Below are positions 29,982 to 40,598 of a DNA stretch of 64,000 nucleotides, one piece after another; positions within the stretch are counted from its first letter, which is position 1; each line of letters starts with the position of its first letter. A program made the translations under genes and the position numbers. The stretch comes from Bacillaceae bacterium IKA-2 (lineage in GTDB: Bacteria; Bacillota; Bacilli; Bacillales; Anaerobacillaceae): the NCBI GenBank assembly GCA_031761875.1, contig CP134492.1:4360891-4424890 (forward strand), given 5' to 3'. The notes beneath the pieces are model-generated. The model made no database searches. It saw only the letters and a program-made list of their open reading frames with translations, and had not been told where the DNA came from.

Positions 29982-31667
29982 TTACCCTTTTATTGTGCCT
30001 GCGTCGGCTGGATGTACTCCATGACGGTAGAAGTCGGCATTAATAGGATCCAGTGGTTTACGTCCAAGGATTAGGTCAGCTGCCTTTTCGGCCAACATCA
30101 ACACCGGTGCATGAATATTACCGTTAGTGACATAAGGCATGGCAGACGCATCGGCCACTCGTACATTGTCGAGCCCATGGACCTTCATCGTTAGTGGATC
30201 GACGACAGACATTGGGTCTGAAGCAGGCCCCATTTTTGCCGTGCACGACGGATGAAGCGCAGTCTCGGCATCTTTGGCCACCCAATCCAAAATCTCCTCA
30301 TCTGTTTGAACGGAATGACTAGGTGAAATTTCTCCTGAATTGTAAGGTGCCATGGCTGGCTGAGACATAATTTCCCTTGAAATTCGTACCGCTTCAACCC
30401 ACTCACGTCGGTCCTGTTCGGTCGAAAGATAGTTGTAGACCATGCTCGGATGCTCTTTAGGATTTTTTGAACGAATCTTTAATGTTCCTCGAGAATCAGA
30501 GTACATAGGTCCGACGTGTACCTGGAATCCGTGAGCAGTATCTGCTTTTTTTCCATCGTACCGTACCGCAACCGGAAGGAAATGGAACATCAAATTTGGG
30601 TAATCGACGTCCTCGTTCGAACGAACAAAACCTCCACCTTCGAAATGATTGGTTGCTGCTGGACCTTTTCGTGCGAGCAACCATTGCAAACCAATCCAAG
30701 GCATACGCGCTTTATTTAAGTTAGGCTGCTCTGAAACCGGTAACGGACAAGAGTATTGGATATAGGTTTCAAGATGATCCTGAAGGTTTTCACCTACACC
30801 AGGAAGGTCAACTACCGGTTTAATGCCAAGTGAGCGCAAGTGCTCCGCATCACCCACACCTGACAATTGAAGTAGCTGCGGCGTATTGATTGCACCGCCA
30901 GCGAGTATGACTTCACCTGCATTAACATGATGAGTCTTCCCGTTTCGTTGATATGTCACACCCTTAGCTCGGGTACCTTCGAAATCGATACTTGCAACAA
31001 AAGCACGAGTTTTCACAGTCAGGTTCTTACGTTTCATAGCCGGATGAAGATATGCGCGCGAAGCTGACAACCGTCTGCCTTTGTACACATGCTTATCAAA
31101 CGGACCAAATCCCTCCTGCCGAAAACCGTTTACATCGGGTGTTCGTGAGTAACCAGCCTCGACACCTGCGTCAAAGAAGGCTTGGAATAGAGGATTAGTC
31201 GCTGGCCCACGTTCCAATTTAAGAGGACCATTGTGACCACGAAGCTCATCATCTGGTTCCGAAGCTAACGCAGTTTCCAGTCGTTTGAAATATGGGAGAC
31301 AGTGCGCAAAGTCCCACGTTTCCATACCTGGATCTGCTCCCCAACGTTCATAGTCCAGCGGATTGCCGCGTTGGAAAATCATACCGTTGATTGAGCTCGA
31401 ACCTCCGAGCACCTTTCCCCGGGCATGCTTGACACGTCGTCCATTCATATAAGGTTCAGGGTCTGATAGGTATTTCCAGTCGTATAAGGAATTCCCGGCG
31501 GGGAACGGCAAAGCTGCTGGCATTTGGATTAATAGGTCCCATGAAAAGTCTTTTCGCCCTGCCTCTAAGACAAGAACACTCCGTGTCCCATCTGCACTTA
31601 AACGGTCTCCGAGAACAGAACCCGCACTACCGCCACCTATGATAACAAAGTCATATGTTTTATTCAT
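29982..31667 (-). CDS. betA: Choline dehydrogenase, GMC family FAD enzyme
   Basis: 561 residues. Oxidises choline to betaine aldehyde, the substrate of betB. N-terminal FAD loop [19 protein letters not shown] with VLVLEAG; GMC signature 1 around [14 protein letters not shown]; signature 2 [20 protein letters not shown]-terminal catalytic His region HPSCTAKMG and [27 protein letters not shown] precedes the ATG. This is the proteobacterial-type route; B. subtilis uses the unrelated GbsB alcohol dehydrogenase. Base composition is visibly more GC-rich than the flanks, compatible with acquisition. Confidence 0.92.
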   Translation of the reverse strand: MNKTYDFVIIGGGSAGSVLGDRLSADGTRSVLVLEAGRKDFSWDLLIQMPAALPFPAGNSLYDWKYLSDPEPYMNGRRVKHARGKVLGGSSSINGMIFQRGNPLDYERWGADPGMETWDFAHCLPYFKRLETALASEPDDELRGHNGPLKLERGPATNPLFQAFFDAGVEAGYSRTPDVNGFRQEGFGPFDKHVYKGRRLSASRAYLHPAMKRKNLTVKTRAFVASIDFEGTRAKGVTYQRNGKTHHVNAGEVILAGGAINTPQLLQLSGVGDAEHLRSLGIKPVVDLPGVGENLQDHLETYIQYSCPLPVSEQPNLNKARMPWIGLQWLLARKGPAATNHFEGGGFVRSNEDVDYPNLMFHFLPVAVRYDGKKADTAHGFQVHVGPMYSDSRGTLKIRSKNPKEHPSMVYNYLSTEQDRREWVEAVRISREIMSQPAMAPYNSGEISPSHSVQTDEEILDWVAKDAETALHPSCTAKMGPASDPMSVVDPLTMKVHGLDNVRVADASAMPYVTNGNIHAPVLMLAEKAADLILGRKPLDPINADFYRHGVHPADAGTIKG

Positions 31668-31772
31668 TTTACAGACCTCCTTGGATGTTGAGAATTGAAT
31701 GTAGTAATCATAACTCTATTAAAAGCATTCATTAAAATTCCTCCTTCAGTTACTAAAACCAGTTAATAGTTG

Positions 31773-31849
31773 AATGAATTTCATAATACCAATAAATTAG
31801 CCACCATCAAGCTACCTGGTGGCACTGAATCTACATTATGAAATTCATT
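31773..31849. repeat. MITE-like palindromic repeat, copy 3
   Basis: 77 bp with perfect 15-bp inverted ends AATGAATTTCATAAT and ATTATGAAATTCATT and an inner dyad GCCACC ... GGTGGC. Best-preserved copy of the family also at 8743 and 21338. It lies about 105 bp upstream of betA, between that gene and the decayed betB copy. Confidence 0.8.
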
Positions 31850-31869
31850 AAGTTTGATAGTTTTTTAAT

Positions 31870-32005
31870 AAAATTTACTTAAACCCATTTAGGGTTGAGC
31901 ATACGATAAATATGTTTTGTTTCTATTTACTCTTCCAATCTGGATTTTCCTACCTCATGTCAAAGCCAGACTATATCTACCCCAAGGACCTTCGCAGAAT
32001 AGGGG
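31870..32005 (-). pseudogene. Decayed 3' end of a second betB gene
   Basis: The minus strand reads WGRYSLALT, stop, GRKIQIGRVNRNKTYLSYAQP, stop, MG. This lines up with the betB C-terminus (WGGFKQSGIGRELGRLGMEEYTE... followed by NLNPK). At DNA level, TATGTTTTGTTTCTATTTAC and TCTTCCA match the end of betB near 25518-25550. Only about 40 codons remain, with stops. It lies directly upstream of betA, suggesting an ancestral betB-betA operon whose betB collapsed. Confidence 0.6.
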
Positions 32006-32082
32006 GTAATGTCTCTTCATCTTTCCGGAACAGGCCTCAACTCATTCCCGGTGAGTTGACATTTTACTACCTTATTAACTTT

Positions 32083-32100
32083 GTTAAATTTTTATTTAAC
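32083..32100. promoter_or_regulatory. Candidate GbsR operator upstream of the betB remnant and betA
   Basis: GTTAAATTTTTATTTAAC: perfect 7-bp arms GTTAAAT/ATTTAAC around TTTT. The flanking DNA (TTAACGTTTTTAATAC) also resembles the betB upstream region, so this looks like the relic betB promoter, now 416 bp upstream of betA. Confidence 0.45.
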
Positions 32101-32330
32101 GTTTTTAATACTTTAAATGTATCACATTATATTTTTTTTGTAAACCGGCGTCTATATTCTTTTGCATATTTCTTACATCCACTCAAAAACAGGAAAAGAT
32201 AATCTTGGATGGGAGGAAACTACAAGTCATTGCTAGCCCAGCTAAGGTTATTTTTTAGAGAATTTTATGGAGCACCTGGACACACTCACGATACCAAACG
32301 GATCGCCTATCATCATGTGAGTAGAAATGA

Positions 32331-32376
32331 AAAAAGAAGCTTCCCAAAAGTTTTATCAACCTTTGAGAAGCCTCCG
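32331..32376 (-). terminator. Terminator-like element
   Basis: GGCTTCTCAAAGGTT pairs with AACTTTTGGGAAGCTTC followed by TTTTTTC on the minus strand. Shares its core with the betB and groEL terminators. The nearest minus-strand gene upstream is the GNAT gene. Confidence 0.55.
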
Positions 32377-32402
32377 TTAAGAAAGAAACTAGGGGGCTTT
32401 AA

Positions 32403-32672
32403 ATGAACTATGTTCAACTAATCTAAGAAACAATAAACTTTATTGACGAAAATATGATTGAGGATATAACGGTGGGAGATTTAGCAAACCAAGCTGGCTT
32501 TTCCATGTAACATTATTATCGCATTTTCACTAGTTTAGTAGGTATGCCAGTAATGGCATACCTAACGAGACGAAAGCTTCAATTTGCACTTTACGACCTC
32601 CAGAATGGCAAAAAAGTGTTGGATACAGTTTTAACATATGGTTACGAAACACCTCATTCATTCAAGCGATAA
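32403..32672 (+). pseudogene. AraC-family regulator remnant
   Basis: Read through, the frame gives MNYVQLI, stop, ETINFIDENMIEDITVGDLANQAGFSM, stop, HYYRIFTSLVGMPVMAYLTRRKLQFALYDL, then VLDTVLTYGYETPHSFKR, stop. This is the two-helix AraC DNA-binding domain with two in-frame TAA codons and an early end before the second conserved helix closes. The following 140 bp to the GNAT gene look like further decayed sequence. Confidence 0.75.
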
Positions 32673-32816
32673 CCCTGCTTTTTGTGACAAATGCAGTATT
32701 GAGAAAGGGAGCAAAGCTTTATGAAACGCAACAACCACCGAAGCTTGGGGAATATGGAAGATGTGTCAGTACAAATATGGAAACGGATGTGTTTTCTTAC
32801 GTGTTGGGTGTTGTGA

Positions 32817-33317
32817 TTATAACTTCAACTTGAAATATGGCTCCTCCTTTTTACTTCCTTCATGCCATTTCAAACCTTTAAATTTGAATCCTAATTTATT
32901 CAAGACTTTTTCCGAACCGTGATTATTAGGGTCGATAAAAGCAACTATTTTATCTGACATTAAATAATCCCTTGCGTAATTAAGACATGCAACCGCTGCC
33001 TCAGTAGCATAACCTTTCCCCCAATATTTTTTAGCAAAGTGATACATTAATTCCATACACTCGTGATCGTAGGGTGGATTGAACCCACAAACTCCTATTA
33101 ACTGACTATTTTCTTTTTGAATTACTGCATAGGGGGAATAACCCCTTTCATTTTGAAGATTAATGTAAAACTTCAGAGCCCTTTCCTCCCTTTCTCTATT
33201 ACCGGCTCCTCCACAGTATTTCATAACGTCTTTATCTCCCCAGACACTCATTAGTGCATCAATATCTTCTTCTTCCAATTTCCTTATAAATAATCGATCT
33301 GTCTCAACAATTTTCAC
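32817..33317 (-). CDS. GNAT family N-acetyltransferase (RimJ/RimL-like)
   Basis: 166 residues from GTG at 33317, which has GGGAGG 8 bp upstream; a GTG three codons earlier touches the ribosome site and is less likely. Domain features: TDRLFIRKLEEEDIDALMSVWGD, the acetyl-CoA loop YWGKGYATEAAVACLNYA, and the C-terminal VLNKLGFKFKG motif. Transfers an acetyl group to a protein or small amine; substrate unknown. Confidence 0.88.
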   Translation of the reverse strand: MKIVETDRLFIRKLEEEDIDALMSVWGDKDVMKYCGGAGNREREERALKFYINLQNERGYSPYAVIQKENSQLIGVCGFNPPYDHECMELMYHFAKKYWGKGYATEAAVACLNYARDYLMSDKIVAFIDPNNHGSEKVLNKLGFKFKGLKWHEGSKKEEPYFKLKL

Positions 33318-33644
33318 TAACGTCACCTCCCGACTATTCTCTACTTTTTATTTATCTACTTTATTTCTCTGCTTCAATACATATTGTTTTAGACTCATCA
33401 GAATATGGAGTACCTTATACATCGAATATATATCATAATGTAGTTTTTTAAATACTTTCCGCCTCCCATTCATTTATAATTTTCTTTTCATTATATTACT
33501 TTTAAATAGGGTAAAATGATTGGATTTATCGATAAGATAATAGATGCTTACTAGTATTTCTTGGGGACTAATAACCAATACATTAGACTGGCTGGGAGCA
33601 TTAATGTGTGTGGAAAAAAATTAAAAAATAGTCTTACATAAACA
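33318..33644. other. Intergenic stretch with no recognised feature
   Basis: AT-rich, no good frame, no structured RNA or terminator recognised on either strand. Confidence 0.5.
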
Positions 33645-33974
33645 TTAGCCAAAATATACTCCTACACTCCCTTCTTTTTTTGCTGTTGCTAAGCAATTTA
33701 GTAAAAAATCTGAGATTTGTTTTTTATCCCAAGTTAAGAAATCACTTTCTGACTGGGGATCACCATTATCATATAATTGATTGTAAGTATTTAAGGCCTT
33801 TTCCATTTGTTGTTTTGAGAAAGTAGAGCTGCCGCCTGACCCGCTAACTCCTGCATAGTAATTATTTGCTTCTAGTAAACCGTACAATACGGTAGCATTT
33901 TGATTCGACATGTTAAAACGTGCATATGCGATTTCCTCTCCTGCTTTATTGAATCCTAAAATATCATGTCCCAT
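33645..33974 (-). CDS. Hypothetical protein, 109 residues
   Basis: Begins MGHDILGFNKAGEEIAYARFNMSNQNATVLYGLL, with a Gly/Ser-rich middle (SGSGGSSTFSKQQMEKAL) and a helical tail ending VGVYFG. No signal peptide or membrane segment. AGGAGG precedes the ATG. The N-terminal pattern is one I associate with small conserved hypothetical proteins of scattered distribution, but I cannot name a family. Confidence 0.75.
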   Translation of the reverse strand: MGHDILGFNKAGEEIAYARFNMSNQNATVLYGLLEANNYYAGVSGSGGSSTFSKQQMEKALNTYNQLYDNGDPQSESDFLTWDKKQISDFLLNCLATAKKEGSVGVYFG

Positions 33975-34415
33975 AAATGTCCTCCTTAAAATTTATATTT
34001 ACATACCAGAAATAGTATACAGAGCCTTAGAAAGCTTATAATTATCATAATTAGATTACATGGTTTCCCACTCCTTTCAGCTACTATATTTAACAATTTT
34101 TGTTGAAACGGCATGGAAGAAAAAGGGTGTTGTTGTAGAATTGCGTGAAGTTACAATTAGAGGTTGTTACGGTGGCATAATTCATCATTTGCTTTTATTA
34201 TTTAGGGATTTAAAGTTAACAAGGTTTTAAAAAAAGTAGGTAAAAACTAGAGGTAATACGAGGTATTTTATATAATAATTTCATGAACTGATAAACTTGT
34301 CAATAGTTATTAATCTGACAAAATTGGAGTTGCTGTTCCATTTCTTGAGATTCTTAAGAAGTTTATTACCATCCGCGTTTACCCCACTCCCTTATATCTA
34401 AGTCACGCAAGAAAT
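33975..34415. other. Intergenic stretch with no recognised feature
   Basis: A 56-codon plus-strand frame at 34060-34230 has no ribosome site and no recognisable family. Nothing else supported. Confidence 0.45.
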
Positions 34416-34464
34416 AAAAAAAGAGGCTTCCCAAAAGTTCAAAGAACTCATGGAAAACCTCTAA
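34416..34464 (-). terminator. groEL terminator
   Basis: AGAGGTTTTCC pairs with GGGAAGCCTCT followed by seven T on the minus strand, about 120 bp after the groEL stop. Confidence 0.75.
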
Positions 34465-34580
34465 CTTTTAAATTTTAGACCATTATTCAAGAAAATGTTA
34501 CCCGTATGTTACCCCTGGGCTATTTTCAGAGTATATAAAGGTCTATAAACCCCGATGTTACTAGGTTTATGAGCGAATGA

Positions 34581-36224
<1,644 letters not shown>

Positions 36225-36332
36225 TTATTTACCTCCTGATTTTCTATGTAGTAGAAACTTTCCTACTTACTATTTAAAACTAGTCTTTTGTTGGCTATTT
36301 CAATAACTTGCTAATCCGTTAAAAAACTTTGG

Positions 36333-36617
36333 TTATTTTAGGATAGCTAATACGTCGTTTTCACGAAGAATTAAATATTCTTTACCATCGTATTTCACTT
36401 CAGTACCCGCATATTTAGCAAAAATGACTTTGTCGTCTGCTTTCACTTCTAGAGCTACGCGCTCACCGCTTTCTAAAATGCGCCCAGACCCTATAGCAAT
36501 AACACGGCCTTCTTGTGGCTTTTCTTTTGCTGAATCCGGAATAACAATCCCGCTAATAGTTTTTTCTTCAGTTTCGATTTGTTCGATCACAATACGATCA
36601 CCTAATGGCTTTAACAA
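36333..36617 (-). CDS. groES: Co-chaperonin GroES
   Basis: 94 residues. The frame opens at 36626, but TTG at 36617 ([13 protein letters not shown]) is 9 bp after GGGAGG and gives the standard family N-terminus. Mobile loop [21 protein letters not shown] and C-terminal [26 protein letters not shown] are intact. Forms the heptameric lid for GroEL. Confidence 0.98.
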   Translation of the reverse strand: MLKPLGDRIVIEQIETEEKTISGIVIPDSAKEKPQEGRVIAIGSGRILESGERVALEVKADDKVIFAKYAGTEVKYDGKEYLILRENDVLAILK

Positions 36618-36655
36618 AGGAAACAACCTCCCTTAGTGAAATCAATTTTTAGTTA

Positions 36656-36682
36656 TTAGCACTCGAGTGACTTGAGTGCTAA
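36656..36682. promoter_or_regulatory. CIRCE element (HrcA operator)
   Basis: TTAGCACTC, nine bases, GAGTGCTAA: a perfect match to the CIRCE consensus, 39 bp upstream of groES. Confidence 0.98.
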
Positions 36683-36692
36683 CACAGTTATT

Positions 36693-36721
36693 ATAATAAT
36701 CATTTTGAAGACATTTTGCAA
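36693..36721 (-). promoter_or_regulatory. groESL sigma-A promoter
   Basis: TTGCAA (36716-36721) and TATTAT (36693-36698) with a 17-bp spacer on the minus strand, directly upstream of CIRCE so that HrcA would cover the initiation region. A TATAAT shifted by 3 bp is an alternative -10. Confidence 0.65.
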
Positions 36722-37076
36722 GTATTTTGCATTTTTTTTAGAAAAACTTGGTAAAGTTTCATCTTTAGTGCTGTTGATCCTTATTTTATTCCGACTTTTC
36801 ACTCAAATAATATTTTTGGATTACTAGAAAATTTATCCTTCATTACTTTAGCCGTTTTGGAGTATATTTATACAGAGTACTTTTATGGATTAGAGAAGGT
36901 GGTTCTACCTCGCTTAAGTCTAGTCTTATGTTACAATGATGAAAGTTATTTTAGAAACTTGAATCAAAAAGTTTTACCTTTCTTTTTAAAAAAATTCTTT
37001 CCACCATAATAACAAAGTTCTATTCTATCCACCAAGTAATTCAGTTTACCAAAAAGAAGATAAAGGAGCTGTTGTT

Positions 37077-37790
37077 TTGACGAAAAGATACTGGTTAGTG
37101 CTCCTGACGTATATCACAATGCAACTATCAGCTATCATTGGTGTTCCGATTTTAATGTTATTAGGCGTAGCCGAGAATCGAATTCCAGGAGTATGGACAT
37201 TATTCAGTTTTTCAATTGGCTTTATTGTTATTTTGCTTTTAATAAGAAAAGATATGACCGAACGTCACTTAACTCGTGGGCGAAGTACGCGAAGTCAAGC
37301 ACTCCTTTGGTCAATTCTTGGGATTTTTATGGCCTTTTCCGCTCAATATCTCGCCGTTCTCATCGAAATGAATGTTTTTGGAATTGAGCCCGGATCTGAA
37401 AATACAGAGATGATTGTGGAGCTAGCAAAAGCTACCCCAGCCTTGATCTTGGTTATTGCTGTTATTGGTCCAATATTAGAAGAAATCATTTTTCGAATGA
37501 TTATTTTCGGAAGTCTTTATAAACGGTTTAACTTTTGGATCGCTGCAGTTATTAGTTCAGTTATTTTTGCAGCTGTTCATTTAGATTTTGAGCACTTACT
37601 TGTTTACACATTTATGGGAATTGTTTTTGCTTTCCTATATGTAAAAACAAAACGAATTATTGTGCCAATTATGGCGCATGTTGCCTTAAATAGCTTTGTA
37701 ATGATTGTTCAAGTTGTTTACGGAGACCGTTTAATGGAACTACAAAAAAAATTAGAAGAGATACAAGGATTTATTGGAGGATTATATTAG
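37077..37790 (+). CDS. ydiL: CPBP family intramembrane metalloprotease (YdiL-like)
   Basis: 237 residues, about six to seven membrane segments. TTG start with AAAGGAG upstream. The glutamic-protease motifs are present: EEIIFR (about residue 140), FAAVHLD, and MAHVALNSF. Divergent from groES, like B. subtilis ydiL, which neighbours groES. Physiological substrate unknown. Translationally coupled to ydiK (no gap). Confidence 0.9.
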   Translation: MTKRYWLVLLTYITMQLSAIIGVPILMLLGVAENRIPGVWTLFSFSIGFIVILLLIRKDMTERHLTRGRSTRSQALLWSILGIFMAFSAQYLAVLIEMNVFGIEPGSENTEMIVELAKATPALILVIAVIGPILEEIIFRMIIFGSLYKRFNFWIAAVISSVIFAAVHLDFEHLLVYTFMGIVFAFLYVKTKRIIVPIMAHVALNSFVMIVQVVYGDRLMELQKKLEEIQGFIGGLY

Positions 37791-37991
37791 ATGAAATCAC
37801 CGCGCCTATGGGGCTATATATACTTATTTATGGGTAGTACCTTTGTATTGTTTGCTATTCAACAGAAAACAAGAACTGGTGATTGGGACTTGTTTACAAT
37901 TGCTTTAATGGCTATCGCCGCTTATGACTTTATGATTGCAATAAAATACTTAACTTATAAGCCTAAAGAGGGGAAAAATAAGCAAGAGTAG
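37791..37991 (+). CDS. ydiK: DUF4305 small membrane protein (YdiK-like)
   Basis: 66 residues with two membrane segments (about 6-24 and 34-55): LWGYIYLFMGSTFVLFAI and FTIALMAIAAYDFMIAI. Matches the YdiK family, found beside ydiL. ATG immediately after the ydiL stop. A GGGGAAAAATAAGC tail precedes the stop. Function unknown. Confidence 0.82.
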   Translation: MKSPRLWGYIYLFMGSTFVLFAIQQKTRTGDWDLFTIALMAIAAYDFMIAIKYLTYKPKEGKNKQE

Positions 37992-38034
37992 TTACTAACT
38001 AGTCGGATTCATGGCAAGCTAACGATTCCAAAAC

Positions 38035-38072
38035 AAAAACCCACCATTTCTAATGAAATCGGTGGGTTTTTA
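38035..38072. terminator. Bidirectional terminator
   Basis: AAAACCCACC-ATTTC pairs with GAAAT-CGGTGGGTTTT, with A and T runs on each side. Serves ydiLK on the plus strand and the mini-protein gene on the minus strand. Confidence 0.9.
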
Positions 38073-38085
38073 CTTTAATTATTTA

Positions 38086-38172
38086 TTATTTCTTGTTTTC
38101 TGGATTTGCGTGAGAACCATCGCAATTTCCTTCTGGATTGTTTGTGTGACCGCAAGTACATTTTTTCGCCAT
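38086..38172 (-). CDS. 28-residue CDGSH-like mini-protein
   Basis: The frame starts MAKKCTCGHT and contains NCDGSH, then ends ANPENKK. It carries all elements of the CDGSH [2Fe-2S] pattern (CxC, Thr, Pro, CDGSH), with ten residues from the second Cys to the third instead of the usual nine. It has the strong site AGGAGGTG six bases before the ATG and a terminator 15 bp after the stop, so expression looks real. Normal CDGSH proteins are 60 residues or more. Confidence 0.7.
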   Translation of the reverse strand: MAKKCTCGHTNNPEGNCDGSHANPENKK

Positions 38173-38314
38173 TTTCTGCACCTCCTCAAACTTTTAACTT
38201 AAACTAGCTTCTTTTTATTATAGATGACTAGTAGGAAAAAAGATAAAAATCTGCTCAAAAATTAGCCAAAAAATGCCACTCTGCAAATGCTAGCTATGAA
38301 TAAATTAGTTTGCT

Positions 38315-39427
38315 CTAAACCAGCAACTCCCAATCTTTTAATACTGGCTGATAGCCTTTTTCTTTAATCATTTTTTTTACTTCTGCAAATGAACGCTCAT
38401 CTGATATGTCAAATTGCGGAGTTCCGGTTCCGGCATCGCACTGCGAATACCCTCCGACTTCTGTACTTGCTCCCGCTGACATTTTTGTGACACCTAAATA
38501 AATGAGGTTATCGCGAAATTCTGGGCGTTCTCTTGTTGATAGAGTAATTCCTGATCTCGGTAAAAATAAGCGGAATGCTGTTATTGCTTGAACAAGATGA
38601 CGATCTTCTACAATCGAAGGCGGTTCATACTCACCGAGATGGGGACGAATTCTTGGTAAAGACAAACTAATATCTGCATCAATATAGCGCGACTGTAAAT
38701 ACTTTGCATGCATAGCAGTGAAAAATGCTTCTTTTCGCCAATCATCAAGGCCAAGGAGCGCACCAATATTAACTTGTCGAATTCCCGCTTCACAACCACG
38801 CTCTGGGGTATCCATTCGGTAGCGATAATCACGTTTTGGACCTTTTATATGAACAGATTTATATGCTTCTTCATTATAAACTTCTTGATAAACAACCAAA
38901 CCATCAACACCCGCATCAACTAATTGCTTGTATTCGTCTGTATCCAGGGGATTGATCTCAATTGCTACTGACGGAAAATACTTCTTTAATACTTTTATTG
39001 AATCTGCTATATAGTGAACAGGTGTATGCGTTTTTGACTCACCCGTTAAAACTAAGATGTGTTTTAATCCAGATTCGGCTAACGCTTTAGCTTCTACTTC
39101 AATTTCAGCCATCGATAACTTTTTTCGCTCAAAGTGATTGACAACACTAAAGCTACAGTACGTACAATGATTGACACAGTGGTCAGCAATATAGATCGGG
39201 TTAAACAATTGTATTGTCTTACCGAAGTGTTGTACTGTTAATTCATGGGATTTTTGAGCCATTTCCTCGATGAAATTTTCCGCCGCTGGTGAAAGCAAAA
39301 CAAGTAAATCTTCTGGGCTTAACTTACTCTTATTTAATACTCTTTTAACATCTAAATTTGAAAACTCTTGAAAATATTGTTGAAAAGGTAGTTCCTTTAA
39401 TTTTTCATATTCATAATAAAAGCTCAT
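38315..39427 (-). CDS. thiH: 2-iminoacetate synthase ThiH
   Basis: 370 residues from ATG at 39427 (GGGAG upstream; an in-frame ATG six codons earlier overlaps this site). Radical-SAM enzyme that splits tyrosine to give dehydroglycine for the thiazole of thiamin. CxxxCxxC is Cys84, Cys88, Cys91 in HCVNHCTYCSF. LSTRERPEFRDN and GASTEVGGYSQCDAGTGTPQFDISDERS are ThiH hallmarks. ThiH replaces oxygen-dependent ThiO in anaerobes. Confidence 0.95.
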   Translation of the reverse strand: MSFYYEYEKLKELPFQQYFQEFSNLDVKRVLNKSKLSPEDLLVLLSPAAENFIEEMAQKSHELTVQHFGKTIQLFNPIYIADHCVNHCTYCSFSVVNHFERKKLSMAEIEVEAKALAESGLKHILVLTGESKTHTPVHYIADSIKVLKKYFPSVAIEINPLDTDEYKQLVDAGVDGLVVYQEVYNEEAYKSVHIKGPKRDYRYRMDTPERGCEAGIRQVNIGALLGLDDWRKEAFFTAMHAKYLQSRYIDADISLSLPRIRPHLGEYEPPSIVEDRHLVQAITAFRLFLPRSGITLSTRERPEFRDNLIYLGVTKMSAGASTEVGGYSQCDAGTGTPQFDISDERSFAEVKKMIKEKGYQPVLKDWELLV

Positions 39428-39450
39428 GAGAAAGCTCCCTTCCATTGACT

Positions 39451-40224
39451 TTATTTTTGTAAAAATCCTGTTAAAGGTGATGAAGCTCTAGCTTGCTTCG
39501 AAACGCCGCCAACACCAGATAAATATGCAGCCCGGCCTGCTTCAACTGCTTTTTTAAAGGCTTCACCCATTGCAATAGGGTCTCCGGCTGTTGCTATTGC
39601 TGTATTAACAAGTACAGCATCTGCTCCCATTTCCATCGCTTCACAAGCTTGTGAAGGTTTGCCGATTCCAGCATCAACGATCACCGGCTTTGTACATTCA
39701 TCAATTAATATTTGAATTAGCTCTTTCATTTTTAAACCTCGGTTGCTTCCAATCGGGGCGCCTAAAGGCATAATTGCTGCTGCACCTACTTCTTCTAATC
39801 TTTTGGCAACCATTAAATCTGGACTCATGTAAGGTAGAACAATAAAGCCTTCATTTGCTAAAATTTCTGTTGCTTTAATCGTCTCATAATTATCTGGAAG
39901 TAAATATTTTTGGTCAGAGATAACTTCAATTTTTATCCAGTTACCCATCCCAGCCGCGCGAGCAAGTCGCGCAATTCGAACTGCTTCCTCAGCCGTTCTT
40001 GCCCCTGATGTGTTTGGTAAAAGGATCATCTCCTTGGGAATATACTGCATAATATTTTCTTGACTTGTTTCAAAATCAACACGTCGCATCGCTACTGTAA
40101 TAACTTGAGAACCAGAAGAAGCAATTACACCAGAAATTAGAGCATCATCGTGAAACTTTCCCGTTCCAGTTAAAAGGCGACTGTTTAATTCAACCCCGCC
40201 AATAGTTAGTAAATCTTTAGCCAT
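39451..40224 (-). CDS. thiG: Thiazole synthase ThiG
   Basis: 257 residues, TIM-barrel enzyme that assembles the thiazole phosphate from DXP, ThiS-thiocarboxylate and dehydroglycine. [13 protein letters not shown] at the N-terminus, [32 protein letters not shown], and [32 protein letters not shown] near the C-terminus. Starts the thiGH operon; no thiS, thiF or thiE in the window. Confidence 0.96.
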   Translation of the reverse strand: MAKDLLTIGGVELNSRLLTGTGKFHDDALISGVIASSGSQVITVAMRRVDFETSQENIMQYIPKEMILLPNTSGARTAEEAVRIARLARAAGMGNWIKIEVISDQKYLLPDNYETIKATEILANEGFIVLPYMSPDLMVAKRLEEVGAAAIMPLGAPIGSNRGLKMKELIQILIDECTKPVIVDAGIGKPSQACEAMEMGADAVLVNTAIATAGDPIAMGEAFKKAVEAGRAAYLSGVGGVSKQARASSPLTGFLQK

Positions 40225-40263
40225 TATTTTTCCTCCTATAATATGTTTTCGAAAAAAATCTAG

Positions 40264-40293
40264 AAAAAGACCGCATCACCCAGATGCGGTCTA
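40264..40293 (-). terminator. TPP riboswitch terminator
   Basis: AGACCGCATC pairs with GATGCGGTCT around TGGGT, followed by TTTTT on the minus strand, between aptamer and thiG. Confidence 0.92.
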
Positions 40294-40320
40294 AAAGACA
40301 TATGATTAAAAAATCCACCA

Positions 40321-40424
40321 ACAGTCTTCCCTCCGCTGGTATGATCCAGATCAGGTTCTCACGGTCTGTGACGGAATAGTCATCTTCTCAGCCTAGTCCT
40401 CTAGGCTCCCGTAGCTGTGTAACT
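40321..40424 (-). promoter_or_regulatory. TPP riboswitch (THI element)
   Basis: Minus strand: ACGGGAGCCTAGAGGACTAG, GGCTGAGAAGATG, CCGTGAGAACCTGATCTGGATC and ATACCAGCGGAGGGAAG: the thi-box blocks in order (GGGAGCC, CTGAGA, ACCTGATCTGG, ATACCAGCG-AGGGAA). Precedes thiG with a terminator between, so thiamin pyrophosphate should shut off thiGH. Confidence 0.95.
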
Positions 40425-40598
40425 ATGATATTCTTACAAAAATATTATATCATAGTTTAATCTTCTTATAAAAATAAAATGCTTTATAAACTAACTTTTC
40501 CCGACATAACCTACCTTTTTTTCATTTACCAACAGCAGTTTGATGGGCCTCTTACTTGTTAAAATTTAAGCTACTTTTTGAGATTACTTATTCATAAA

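Noticed and set aside
31912..32202. 96-residue plus-strand ORF
   Set aside because: Antisense to the betB relic and running through a candidate operator; no ribosome site or family.
32403..32672. Functional AraC regulator
   Set aside because: Two in-frame TAA codons and a truncated second helix-turn-helix.
34060..34230. 56-codon ORF starting MVSHSFQLL
   Set aside because: No ribosome site, unusual composition, no family recognised.
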